This document shows positions 43,731-51,977 of a DNA stretch of 64,000 nt, one piece after another. The notes beneath the pieces were generated by a model. The model saw nothing but the letters and a program-made list of their open reading frames with translations. It was not told the origin of the DNA and made no database searches. A program made the position numbers and the translations under genes. The DNA is from Albirhodobacter sp048262715 (lineage in GTDB: Bacteria > Pseudomonadota > Alphaproteobacteria > Rhodobacterales > Rhodobacteraceae): NCBI GenBank assembly GCA_048262715.1, contig JBLXEV010000001.1, forward strand, positions 434,001 through 498,000, given 5' to 3'. The number at the start of each line of letters is the position of its first letter. Position 1 is the stretch's first letter.

Positions 43731-44909
43731 ATGGCATTTCCCGAGCGGTTCTCGAACCTGCCCGATTACGCATTTCCGCGTTTGCGGAAGCTGTTGGACG
43801 TTTACCCGTCCGGCGCGGACCCGATCGTGATGACGATTGGCGAGCCGCGTCACCCGATGCCCGATTTCATCGGCGAGGTGATGGCCGCGTCGATTGGCGA
43901 GTTCGCAAAATATCCGGCCAATGATGGCGCACCGGAGCTGTTGGCCGCGATTTCCACATGGATCGCGCAGCGGTATGGCGCGCCTGTATCCGCAGACCGG
44001 ATCATGGTGCTCAATGGCACGCGCGAAGGGCTGTTCAACGCCTGCCTCGCGCTGAGCCCTGAGACCAAGCGCGGTCAAAAGCCCGTCGTGTTGATCCCGA
44101 ACCCGTTCTATCAGGTCTATGCGGTTGCGGCCGTGGCGGCGGGGGCGGAACCCGTCTTCGTGCCGGCGCGCGCGGAGACAGGCTATCTGCCCGATTACGC
44201 CAGCTTGCCTGCCGAGATCTTGGAGCGCGTCACTGTCGCCTATCTCTGCTCGCCCGCCAATCCGCAGGGTGCTGTCGCCTCGCGCGACTATCTGACCGAG
44301 CTTTTGCAGCTTGCAGAACGTTATGATTTCAAGCTCTTCGCGGATGAATGCTATTCCGAGATCTACCGTGATGCACCGCCTGCAGGCGCGCTGGAGGTCT
44401 CGCATCAGATGGGGGCGGACCCCGAGCGCGTCGTGGCGTTCCATTCGCTCTCGAAGCGCTCCAACCTTCCGGGCCTACGCTCGGGCTTTGTGGCGGCTGG
44501 GCCTGAATCTATCCTGCGGATCCGCCAGTTGCGGGCCTATTCGGGCGCACCGCTGCCGCTGCCGATCCAGCGCGTTTCAACCCGTGTTTGGGCGGACGAG
44601 GCGCATGTGGTTGCAAATCGGGCGCTCTATAACGAGAAATATCAGGACGCGGCGGAAATTTTCGCAGGCGTTCAAGGATACCAGACTCCGGAGGGCGGTT
44701 TTTTCCTCTGGCTTCCGGTGGAAGATGGCGAGGCGGCAACGCTGAAGCTGTGGCGCGAGGTTGGGGTTCGGGTGCTTCCGGGCGCCTATCTGTCGCGCGA
44801 TGTCGCGGGCGAAAACCCCGGCAAAGCCTACATTCGGGTCGCTTTGGTGGCTCCAAGAGAAGAAACGCAGCGCGGGCTCATAAAGCTTCGTGACTGCTTG
44901 TATACGTGA
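43731..44909 (+). CDS. dapC: Class I/II aminotransferase, succinyldiaminopimelate transaminase-like
   Basis: A 392-residue fold-type I PLP enzyme. Features are PIVMTIGEPRHPMPDFI, LNGTREGLF, LIPNPFYQVY, LCSPANPQGAVAS, and the PLP lysine in AFHSLSKRSNLPGLRSGF. The N-Y pair and RSGF tail match DapC (N-succinyl-LL-diaminopimelate aminotransferase) of the lysine/murein pathway. The genomic setting next to ftsK is usual in this group. The start at 43731 has GAGG at good spacing; upstream starts at 43707 and 43656 are less likely. The stop overlaps the beginning of an alternative ftsK start. Confidence 0.82.
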   Translation: MAFPERFSNLPDYAFPRLRKLLDVYPSGADPIVMTIGEPRHPMPDFIGEVMAASIGEFAKYPANDGAPELLAAISTWIAQRYGAPVSADRIMVLNGTREGLFNACLALSPETKRGQKPVVLIPNPFYQVYAVAAVAAGAEPVFVPARAETGYLPDYASLPAEILERVTVAYLCSPANPQGAVASRDYLTELLQLAERYDFKLFADECYSEIYRDAPPAGALEVSHQMGADPERVVAFHSLSKRSNLPGLRSGFVAAGPESILRIRQLRAYSGAPLPLPIQRVSTRVWADEAHVVANRALYNEKYQDAAEIFAGVQGYQTPEGGFFLWLPVEDGEAATLKLWREVGVRVLPGAYLSRDVAGENPGKAYIRVALVAPREETQRGLIKLRDCLYT

Positions 44910-44920
44910 GGTTCAGAGCA

Positions 44921-47900
44921 ATGGCATCTTATCAGGCTCGGCAACGTGATCCGCTTCTGGATCAGGATACGCAGGCGGTATTGGAACGGCGGGGGAAGGA
45001 ACTCCTCGGCACGGGCTTTGTCGTCGCGGGGCTGATGGCTGCGCTGATGCTGATGAGCTACTCCGCCGAAGATCCGAGCTGGATGGCAGCGGGATCGGGC
45101 GAGGTGCAGAACTATCTGGGCCGGTTCGGGGCGATGATTGCCTCGCCGTTGATCGGGATTCTGGGCCTTGGCGCATGGATGCTGCCGGTGGCGCTTTTGG
45201 TCTGGGGCGTGCGCTTCATCACCCATCACGGCGAAGAACGCTGGGGCGGACGCGCTGTCTTCCTGCCGATGGGCGTTGTGATTGCGGCCGTGCATGGCGC
45301 TCTAATGGAGCCCTCCACAGATTGGAACGCCGCCTTCGGGATGGGCGGGCGTCTGGGTGATATGATTGCGGGCTCGCTCTTGGGCATCGCGCCGGTTGGC
45401 GGCTCGGGCGGGCTGCATGTTCTGGCAACAATCTTCATTCTCCCGACGGTGCTGGCGAGCCTCTTTGTGCTTGGTTTCACCCGTGATGAGCTGCGGGTGA
45501 TCTGGGCGCGGGTCCGGTTCTATCTGGTCTCGGGCTATGCGATGATGCTCGGCCTTTTGGGGCAAGGTGCGCAGGCTTCGGTGGAAGCGATGCGCGGCGC
45601 GCAGGAACGTGCCCGCGAACGGCGCGCCCGCGCGTCGGAGCAAGCGGCAGAGATGGCTGCGTGGGAAGCGCAACAGGCGGCATGGGCTCAAACCCAAGCG
45701 GGCTATGATGCACCACGGGGCCAAGCTTTTGCTGCGCAGAATTATGCGGATCAGGCCCCTGCACAGCAGGCATGGCTAGACCCGCAAACCCAGGGCTATT
45801 ACCCGCAGGGCGCTGATGCCGATGACGGCTATGGTTACGCGCCGCAAGAGCGCCCGAGCCTAATGTCGCGGATCAAGCGTGCGGTGGTCGAGCCAGAAGC
45901 ATGGCAAGAGCCGGAGTCCGAGCTGATTGAACCTGTTCACGCGTGGGGCGAAGAAGACTATGCCGCTCCGGATCAGGACCGGATTCGCGCCCGTATCGCC
46001 GATGCGGTGAAAACGCGCGCCGCCGCCGCGGCAGAGCGCCGCGTTGAGCCTGTGATGAGCGCACCGAGCGCGGGTGTCGAGCAAGAGTTCGACGCCGCCG
46101 CTTATGCAGTCCAAGAGTATACGCCGCCGCCAGCACCTGCAGCGCCGGTGACACCTGCTTCTGTCCTTTCGGCGGTTGCGGCACGTTTGGCGCGTGGACC
46201 CAAACAAGTTGAAAAGCCCGTGCTTCGGGCCGAGCCGCCCGTACGCGCCCAGCCGCGCTATATGCCGGGCGCTATGCGCGCCGCAGAGGCGGCGGTGACA
46301 GGGGCCGTGTCTGGCGCGATGGCTGCTCCTAAGGCGTCAGCTATGCCGTCCATGCCGCAGGTTGCGCCGACATATGCGCCCGAGATGTATCAGCCCTACG
46401 CGGTTGAGCCTGCCGCAGAGCGGGGGGCGGAGCCCGCACGGGCAAACCCGCTGCGCGCGACACGTGCGCCGCAGCCTCGGATTGATTGGGAAGAAGACGA
46501 AGTCAACTGGGAGCCGGAAGTGACCGCCGCGCAGGCGCTCGCTGCGGCGGATATGGTCCCGGATTATGTGGCTGATTACGGATTTGACGATCAATCCCGC
46601 TACGCGCCTCAGCAGGAGCCCGCGTTCGAAGCGGAAGATTACGACGACCGCCATCACGCGCAATATGCCGATGATTTCGGTGCGGATGATTTTAATGCTG
46701 ACGGTTTTGACGCGAGCGATGCAGAAATCCCGGCACCGCGCGCCGCGCTCAGCCGTGTTGTGATCCCCACCGCCGAGCCGAAACGCGCCGTGGTGCAGCA
46801 TGCGATGAAAAAACCCGCCCAGCCGTCCAAGCAGGCGATGAGCGAAGCGCAACCCGCGCTGCGCTTCGAGCCGCCGCGTCACCCCGCCTATGAGACACCG
46901 CCGCTGGCGCTGTTGATGAACCCCGCGACGATTGCGCGCCACCAGCTCTCGGATGAGGCGCTGGAGGAGAACGCGCGGATGCTCGAATCGGTTCTCGATG
47001 ACTACGGCGTCAAAGGCGAGATCGTCTCCGTGCGTCCGGGCCCCGTTGTCACGATGTATGAGCTGGAGCCCGCGCCGGGCCTGAAGGCAAGCCGCGTGAT
47101 CGGTTTGGCGGATGATATTGCGCGCTCGATGTCGGCACTCTCGGCGCGGGTTTCCACCGTTCCGGGGCGCTCGGTGATCGGGATCGAATTGCCCAACGAG
47201 CATCGCGAGAAGGTCGTGCTGCGTGAGATCCTGTCGGCGCGTGATTTTGGCGATAGCGCGATGAAGCTGCCGCTGGCCTTGGGCAAAGATATCGCGGGCG
47301 AGCCGATCGTGGCGAACCTCGCGAAGATGCCGCACTTGCTGATCGCAGGGACGACTGGCTCGGGCAAATCGGTCGCGATCAACACGATGATCCTGAGCCT
47401 GCTTTACAAGCTCTCGCCTGAGGAATGCCGCCTGATCATGATCGACCCGAAGATGCTGGAGCTCAGCGTCTATGACGGTATCCCGCATCTGCTCTCGCCC
47501 GTCGTGACCGACCCGAAGAAGGCCGTGGTTGCGCTGAAATGGGTCGTGGGCGAGATGGAAGAGCGCTATCGTAAGATGTCCAAAATGGGTGTGCGCAACA
47601 TTGAAGGCTATAATGGCCGCGTCAAAGAGGCGATGGCCAAGGGCGAGCTGTTCAAGCGCACGATCCAAACCGGATTCGACGAGGAGACCGGCGAGCCGAT
47701 CTTCGAGACGGATGAATTCCAGCCGACTCCGATCCCCTATATCGTGGTGATCGTGGACGAGATGGCCGATTTGATGATGGTCGCTGGTAAAGAGATCGAA
47801 GCTTGCATCCAGCGCTTGGCGCAGATGGCGCGGGCCTCTGGGATCCACCTGATCATGGCGACGCAGCGTCCCTCGGTGGATGTCATCACCGGCACGATCA

Positions 47901-48397
47901 AGGCGAACTTCCCGACGCGGATCTCGTTCCAAGTGACGTCGAAAATCGACAGCCGCACGATCTTGGGCGAAATGGGCGCAGAGCAACTGCTCGGCATGGG
48001 CGATATGCTCTACATGGGCAATGGCTCGCGTATCACGCGGATCCACGGGCCGTTCGTTTCCGATGAAGAGGTCGAGGAGATCGTCAACCATCTCAAGAGC
48101 TTCGGCCCGCCGGAATACATGTCGGGCGTGGTTGAGGGGCCGGAGGGCGAAGCCGCAACCGATATTGATGCGGTTCTGGGCCTCAACAACGGCTCGGATG
48201 ATGTGGAAAACGCGCTTTACGATACCGCCGTGGCGATTGTCGCGAAGGATCGCAAATGCTCGACCTCCTATATCCAGCGCAAACTTGGCATCGGCTATAA
48301 TAAGGCCGCGCGCCTTGTGGAGCAGATGGAAGATGAGGGCGTGGTGTCCACCGCCAACCATGTTGGCAAGCGCGAGATCCTGATTCCCGAACGCTAA
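44921..48397 (+). CDS. ftsK: DNA translocase FtsK
   Basis: A 1158-residue cell-division DNA pump. Four to five N-terminal helices (about 25-215) anchor it at the septum. A long low-complexity Ala/Glu/Gln/Pro linker (~225-650) follows. The RecA-like motor has Walker A GTTGSGKS near 811-817 and Walker B IVVIVDEMADLMMV; the C-terminal gamma winged helix (SYIQRKLGIGYNKAARLVEQME) reads KOPS-type sites. The ATG at 44921 is preferred over the GTG at 44906 because GAGG lies before it. It directly follows the dapC-like gene. Confidence 0.95.
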   Translation: MASYQARQRDPLLDQDTQAVLERRGKELLGTGFVVAGLMAALMLMSYSAEDPSWMAAGSGEVQNYLGRFGAMIASPLIGILGLGAWMLPVALLVWGVRFITHHGEERWGGRAVFLPMGVVIAAVHGALMEPSTDWNAAFGMGGRLGDMIAGSLLGIAPVGGSGGLHVLATIFILPTVLASLFVLGFTRDELRVIWARVRFYLVSGYAMMLGLLGQGAQASVEAMRGAQERARERRARASEQAAEMAAWEAQQAAWAQTQAGYDAPRGQAFAAQNYADQAPAQQAWLDPQTQGYYPQGADADDGYGYAPQERPSLMSRIKRAVVEPEAWQEPESELIEPVHAWGEEDYAAPDQDRIRARIADAVKTRAAAAAERRVEPVMSAPSAGVEQEFDAAAYAVQEYTPPPAPAAPVTPASVLSAVAARLARGPKQVEKPVLRAEPPVRAQPRYMPGAMRAAEAAVTGAVSGAMAAPKASAMPSMPQVAPTYAPEMYQPYAVEPAAERGAEPARANPLRATRAPQPRIDWEEDEVNWEPEVTAAQALAAADMVPDYVADYGFDDQSRYAPQQEPAFEAEDYDDRHHAQYADDFGADDFNADGFDASDAEIPAPRAALSRVVIPTAEPKRAVVQHAMKKPAQPSKQAMSEAQPALRFEPPRHPAYETPPLALLMNPATIARHQLSDEALEENARMLESVLDDYGVKGEIVSVRPGPVVTMYELEPAPGLKASRVIGLADDIARSMSALSARVSTVPGRSVIGIELPNEHREKVVLREILSARDFGDSAMKLPLALGKDIAGEPIVANLAKMPHLLIAGTTGSGKSVAINTMILSLLYKLSPEECRLIMIDPKMLELSVYDGIPHLLSPVVTDPKKAVVALKWVVGEMEERYRKMSKMGVRNIEGYNGRVKEAMAKGELFKRTIQTGFDEETGEPIFETDEFQPTPIPYIVVIVDEMADLMMVAGKEIEACIQRLAQMARASGIHLIMATQRPSVDVITGTIKANFPTRISFQVTSKIDSRTILGEMGAEQLLGMGDMLYMGNGSRITRIHGPFVSDEEVEEIVNHLKSFGPPEYMSGVVEGPEGEAATDIDAVLGLNNGSDDVENALYDTAVAIVAKDRKCSTSYIQRKLGIGYNKAARLVEQMEDEGVVSTANHVGKREILIPER

Positions 48398-48432
48398 TCG
48401 AGGGGCCCCCTGCCCCGCGAAACTGTGAACCG

Positions 48433-48464
48433 AGCCCCGCCCGATGTGATCCGGCGGGGCTTTT
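48433..48464 (+). terminator. Terminator of ftsK
   Basis: AGCCCCGCC and GGCGGGGCT arms with a ~12-base loop are followed by TTTTC, 36 bases after the ftsK stop and before lolA. Confidence 0.8.
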
Positions 48465-48494
48465 CTATTCCAAGGGTTGCGCTAGATTAGGCAG

Positions 48495-49094
48495 ATGAAA
48501 ATTCTTCGCTTTGCACTCGCCCCGCTCCTTGCGCTTTCCCTCGCGGCCCCGGCTTTCGCCGAGAAAATCCCGTTGGGTGAATTGTCGCGCTATATCAATA
48601 GCCTGCAAACCGTCGAGGCGGATTTCACGCAGGTCAATTCCGATGGCACCATTGCCACGGGCAAGATGTATATGAACCGCCCCGGACGGGTGCGGTTTGA
48701 ATATGCGCCGCCGGACCGGACCTTGGTGATGGCAGGGGAGGGGCAGGTCGCGATTTTCGATCCGAAATCGAACCAGCCTCCTGAGCAATACCCGCTTGCA
48801 CGGACCCCGCTGAAGTTGATCCTCGCGAAGGACGTAAATTTGGCGACGGCCAAGATGGTTGTCGCCCATAGCGCCGATGATAAAGCCACATCGGTGACGG
48901 CGCAGGATCCCGAGCATCCTGAATATGGCACGATCCAGATGGTCTTTACCGCCGCACCGACCGAATTGCGCCAATGGGTGATCACCGATGACGCGGGTGG
49001 GAAAACAACCGTGATCCTTGGGGATTTGAAGAAGGGCGGCTCGATGCGGTCATCGCTGTTCTCGATCCAAAGTGAGATTGCGAAGCGTAAGTAA
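48495..49094 (+). CDS. lolA: Outer-membrane lipoprotein carrier protein LolA
   Basis: A 199-residue periplasmic chaperone that ferries lipoproteins from LolCDE to the outer membrane. The signal peptide MKILRFALAPLLALSLAAPAFA is followed by the LolA core (INSLQTVEADFTQVNSDGT; GKMYMNRPGRVRFEYAPP; LKLILAKDVNL). The alphaproteobacterial type lacks a LolB partner. It lies directly after ftsK, separated by that gene's terminator. Confidence 0.93.
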   Translation: MKILRFALAPLLALSLAAPAFAEKIPLGELSRYINSLQTVEADFTQVNSDGTIATGKMYMNRPGRVRFEYAPPDRTLVMAGEGQVAIFDPKSNQPPEQYPLARTPLKLILAKDVNLATAKMVVAHSADDKATSVTAQDPEHPEYGTIQMVFTAAPTELRQWVITDDAGGKTTVILGDLKKGGSMRSSLFSIQSEIAKRK

Positions 49095-49126
49095 GCTGCG
49101 TGAAGATCTTTCATGGCCGATTATGC

Positions 49127-49155
49127 AAAAGGCCGCCCGATGAGGGCGGCCTTTT
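49127..49155. terminator. Bidirectional terminator between lolA and the transglycosylase
   Basis: GGCCGCCC, loop GATGA, GGGCGGCC with A4 on the left and T4 on the right serves both converging genes. Confidence 0.85.
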
Positions 49156-49185
49156 CGTGAGGCAAACACTGGCCGTGCGAAGGGC

Positions 49186-49764
49186 TCAGCCTTTCCCGCA
49201 GGCAATGAGCTGCATCTGGTAGGTTTGCGCGCGCGCGCCAACCTTATCGGACACGGCCAGCAGCCAGCTTTTCGAATTGTAGCTGCCACGGGAATAGCCT
49301 GCGCGGCCTTCGTGATAGGCGAGATACTGGCCCCGCGCATCGTTGAGCGGGATCCCGAGCTGCGCGCTTGTTCCGCGCATATACCAGCCCATGAAATCGG
49401 TCGCGTCATTGATATCATCGCGGTCCGCGCCGAAGCTGCGGGTTTCGCGTTTATACTCGTCCCATGTGTTATCCAGCGCCTGCGCATAGCCATAGGCCGA
49501 GCTTTGGCGCCCCATCGGGATCACGCCCAGCACGTATTTATGCGGCGTGCGGGCATTGCCGACGAATTTCGATTCCTGATGGATCGTGGCCATCTGCACG
49601 GCAACCGGCACGCCCCAGTTGCGTTCCGCCCGTTTCATCGCGCGGAAATACTTCGGACGCTCTTTGATGATCGCGCAGGCGTTTTCGAGATTGCGGGGAG
49701 GGCTGTAGCCGCCACCGCAAGAGGCCACCAGTAGCACCAGTGCCAGTGTAAAATACTTGCTCAT
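49186..49764 (-). CDS. Lytic transglycosylase-like lipoprotein (SLT domain)
   Basis: A 192-residue putative lipoprotein. The signal ends in LLVASC (Cys16). The lysozyme-like domain has the catalytic Glu64 in ATIHQESKFVGN and the GYAQALDNTWDEYK and YLAYHEGRAGYSRGSY motifs of SLT transglycosylases. It would cleave murein glycan strands with anhydro-sugar formation at the outer membrane. It converges on lolA across the shared terminator. Confidence 0.87.
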   Translation of the reverse strand: MSKYFTLALVLLVASCGGGYSPPRNLENACAIIKERPKYFRAMKRAERNWGVPVAVQMATIHQESKFVGNARTPHKYVLGVIPMGRQSSAYGYAQALDNTWDEYKRETRSFGADRDDINDATDFMGWYMRGTSAQLGIPLNDARGQYLAYHEGRAGYSRGSYNSKSWLLAVSDKVGARAQTYQMQLIACGKG

Positions 49765-49979
49765 ATCTGCCTCGATTTGACGGCGCGCTTTGGCACCATT
49801 CCTTATTTTTAAGATTATTTTAGCGGAAAATTTCGCGGCGCGAAATGGGCATGACTGGAAAAGGCGCGATTTCCGCCGAGGAAGCGGGCGACGTAACAGT
49901 TTGTTTCCTGCGAATCGGCGTGCCCCCCATGGACAGTAAAGCGCGAGGCGATTATTTCAGGGGAATGAAGGAAACATCT

Positions 49980-50306
49980 ATGCATACGTCGCGGGCGAAA
50001 TATCATCTCGGCCAAGTGGTCCGTCACCGGAAGCACCCCTTCCGCGGGGTGGTCTTTGATGTCGACGCCATGTTTTCGAACACGGATGAGTGGTACGAGG
50101 CGATCCCTGAGGAGAGCCGCCCGTCGAAGGATCAGCCCTTCTATCACTTGCTCGCGGAGAACGACTCCAGCTTCTATGTCGCTTATGTATCAGAACAAAA
50201 TCTGATCGCGGACTATTCGGGCGAGCCTGTGGATCACCCTGATCTGCAAGATCTGTTCGGGGATTTTGAAGATGGCGTCTACCCGCTGCAGATCCACCTG
50301 AACTAG
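49980..50306 (+). CDS. hspQ: Heat shock protein HspQ
   Basis: A 108-residue YccV/HspQ-domain protein (SRAKYHLGQVVRHRKHPFRG; DVDAMFSNTDEWYEAIPEESRP; FYHLLAENDSSFYVAYVSEQNL). In E. coli HspQ is a heat-shock protein that acts as a specificity-enhancing factor for Lon and binds hemimethylated DNA. The ATG at 49980 follows AAGGAA; the frame is open upstream to 49845 but that part is not conserved. No clear sigma-32 promoter was identified in the 215-base upstream gap. Confidence 0.9.
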   Translation: MHTSRAKYHLGQVVRHRKHPFRGVVFDVDAMFSNTDEWYEAIPEESRPSKDQPFYHLLAENDSSFYVAYVSEQNLIADYSGEPVDHPDLQDLFGDFEDGVYPLQIHLN

Positions 50307-50307
50307 C

Positions 50308-50790
50308 TTAGGCCATCGCACCGATAGGCAGGCGGAAGGCGAGCAGGTTCTGATCGCCTTCGCGGTGATAGCCGAGATCCTCGGCGAGATCGCGAATCAG
50401 GAACCAGCCGAATCCCCCTTCCGGCAGATCATGAGGCTCCGGCCGCGGAAGCCGCCCGATGTCGTGCAGCAGGTGATCTGCGGGCAGGGTAATCCCGTCA
50501 TCGCTGACTGAACACGATAGACCACGCCGATCCCGCACGATGGACAGGCTGATGCTTCCGCGGTCACGCCCGCAATAGCTATGTTCAACGATATTGTTCA
50601 TCACCTCTGCCAGAACAAGCTCAAGCGTGCCGGCTTCATCCTCGGAGATATGCTGAGCGAACCGCGCAATCGCGGCGCGCAGCATATCGCGGACACTCAG
50701 CGCATCCGCATCGCAGGCCTTCTGGAAGATCTGCGGTGAAGGGCGCTCGGTACGGGCAGAGGCGGGGCCTGCATTCTGGTCAGCCAGCAT
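50308..50790 (-). CDS. RsbW-like anti-sigma factor / Ser kinase (HATPase)
   Basis: A 160-residue GHKL ATPase of the anti-sigma family. The N box is ELVLAEVMNNIVEHSY and the G1 box SVSDDGITLP, with GGFGWFLIRDLAEDLGY as the G2-like lid. It likely phosphorylates the adjacent STAS protein and sequesters an unknown partner. Its start overlaps the end of the STAS gene by 11 bases, so the pair is a partner-switching module. No sigma factor or PP2C phosphatase is encoded nearby. Confidence 0.85.
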   Translation of the reverse strand: MLADQNAGPASARTERPSPQIFQKACDADALSVRDMLRAAIARFAQHISEDEAGTLELVLAEVMNNIVEHSYCGRDRGSISLSIVRDRRGLSCSVSDDGITLPADHLLHDIGRLPRPEPHDLPEGGFGWFLIRDLAEDLGYHREGDQNLLAFRLPIGAMA

Positions 50791-51115
50791 CGCGCAGCCC
50801 TTCTCCGATCACCGCCGCATGGATTTTGAAAACGCTATCCATTCGCGTGAGATGGAAGACTTTGCGCACATTCGGCGTGAGCCCCGCCAGTTCCAGCTTG
50901 CGCGGTTTGAGGGCTTTCATCACCGCCACAATCGCGCCCAAGCCAGAGCTATCGACGAAATCGACCTGCGAGAGATCGAGGATGACACTGGGCGAGGGCT
51001 GCGCGGTGATTTCGCGCATTTTGTCCTTGAACCGGATTGCAACGGCAGCATCGAGGCGATCTTCGCCAACATGCACGACAAGGGCGCTATCAAGGGCTTC
51101 TGCAAAGAGGTTCAT
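50780..51115 (-). CDS. STAS-domain anti-anti-sigma factor (RsbV/SpoIIAA-like)
   Basis: A 111-residue STAS protein. The phospho-acceptor Ser56/57 sits in VDFVDSSGLGAIV, and ILDLSQVDFVDSS is the conserved strand-loop. The start at 51115 has GGAG eight bases upstream; the frame stays open upstream to 51826 but that part overlaps the pseudouridine synthase and is spurious. It is the first gene of the pair with the RsbW-like kinase. Confidence 0.87.
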   Translation of the reverse strand: MNLFAEALDSALVVHVGEDRLDAAVAIRFKDKMREITAQPSPSVILDLSQVDFVDSSGLGAIVAVMKALKPRKLELAGLTPNVRKVFHLTRMDSVFKIHAAVIGEGLRDAG

Positions 51116-51313
51116 TGGGTGGCTCCGGTCGATGATTTGCTTTCTGAACGCTAGCGAGAACACCTTACCAATCCGTATCCCGAGGCGGCGACCCGCGTGG
51201 TTCGGGTCGTCAAATGCCACAAATGTCGTTTGAATTTTAACGATCCTGGCCTGTAGGCCGTGTGCCGCGTCTCGGCGCTTGACGGGACCCCTCGCGCAGG
51301 GCAAGGGCAAGGG

Positions 51314-51964
51314 ATGAGCAACTATACCTACACCCCGCCCAGCGACCCGCCCAAGCTCCTCCATGTCGATGAGGAGATCCTTGTCGTGGACAAGCAAGAT
51401 GGGTTGCTCTCGGTTCCGGGGAAGGGGCCAGAGAAGGCCGATTGCCTGATCAACCGCCTGCGGGAGATCTACTCCGATGTGCTTTTGGTGCACCGCCTCG
51501 ATACCGATACCTCGGGGGTGATGGTGTTCGCCCGCACCCCGAACGCGCAGCGGCATCTCGGGCTGCAATTCGAGAATCGCCAGACCTCGAAAAGTTATAT
51601 CGCGCGGCTTTGGGGCGAGCTTGCGCCCGAGGCGGGGCGCGTGGATCTGCCGCTTTGCGTCGATTGGCCGAACCGCCCGCGCCAGCATGTGAACTATGAA
51701 AAGGGCCGCTCTGCGCAGACAGATTGGCAGGTCATCGCGCATGAGGAGGGCACGACGCGTGTGCGGCTGACGCCGATCACGGGGCGTAGCCACCAGTTGC
51801 GGGTGCATATGATGGAATTGGGTCACGCAATCTTAGGGGATCCGCTTTATGCGGAGGGGCCAGCGCAGGCATTCCCACGTCTGATGCTCCATGCCGAGAC
51901 ACTCTCGTTCCGGCATCCAGAGGGCGGTGCGTCCCTGACATTCACCGCCCCCTGTCCGTTCTAA
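51314..51964 (+). CDS. rluA: RluA-family pseudouridine synthase
   Basis: A 216-residue enzyme isomerising uridines in rRNA/tRNA. The catalytic Asp63 is in LLVHRLDTDTSGVMVFA; further motifs are KSYIARLWG, and PITGRSHQLRVHM. It has no S4 domain, matching RluA (23S U746 and tRNA U32) rather than RluC/D. The ATG at 51314 is preceded by AAGGGCAAGGG; an upstream frame to 51260 is less likely. The target is inferred from the short domain layout. Confidence 0.87.
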   Translation: MSNYTYTPPSDPPKLLHVDEEILVVDKQDGLLSVPGKGPEKADCLINRLREIYSDVLLVHRLDTDTSGVMVFARTPNAQRHLGLQFENRQTSKSYIARLWGELAPEAGRVDLPLCVDWPNRPRQHVNYEKGRSAQTDWQVIAHEEGTTRVRLTPITGRSHQLRVHMMELGHAILGDPLYAEGPAQAFPRLMLHAETLSFRHPEGGASLTFTAPCPF

Positions 51965-51977
51965 TCTCCTCTAGCGC

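Noticed and set aside
45560..46900. Repetitive low-complexity DNA in ftsK as a possible insertion
   Set aside because: It is in frame and is the usual Pro/Ala/Gln/Glu linker of FtsK, variable in length between species.
46337..48361. 674-codon open frame opposite ftsK
   Set aside because: Antisense shadow of the FtsK motor and linker, no recognisable domain.
50780..51826. 348-codon frame that includes the STAS protein
   Set aside because: Only the last 111 codons are real; the rest lies opposite the pseudouridine synthase and has no domain.
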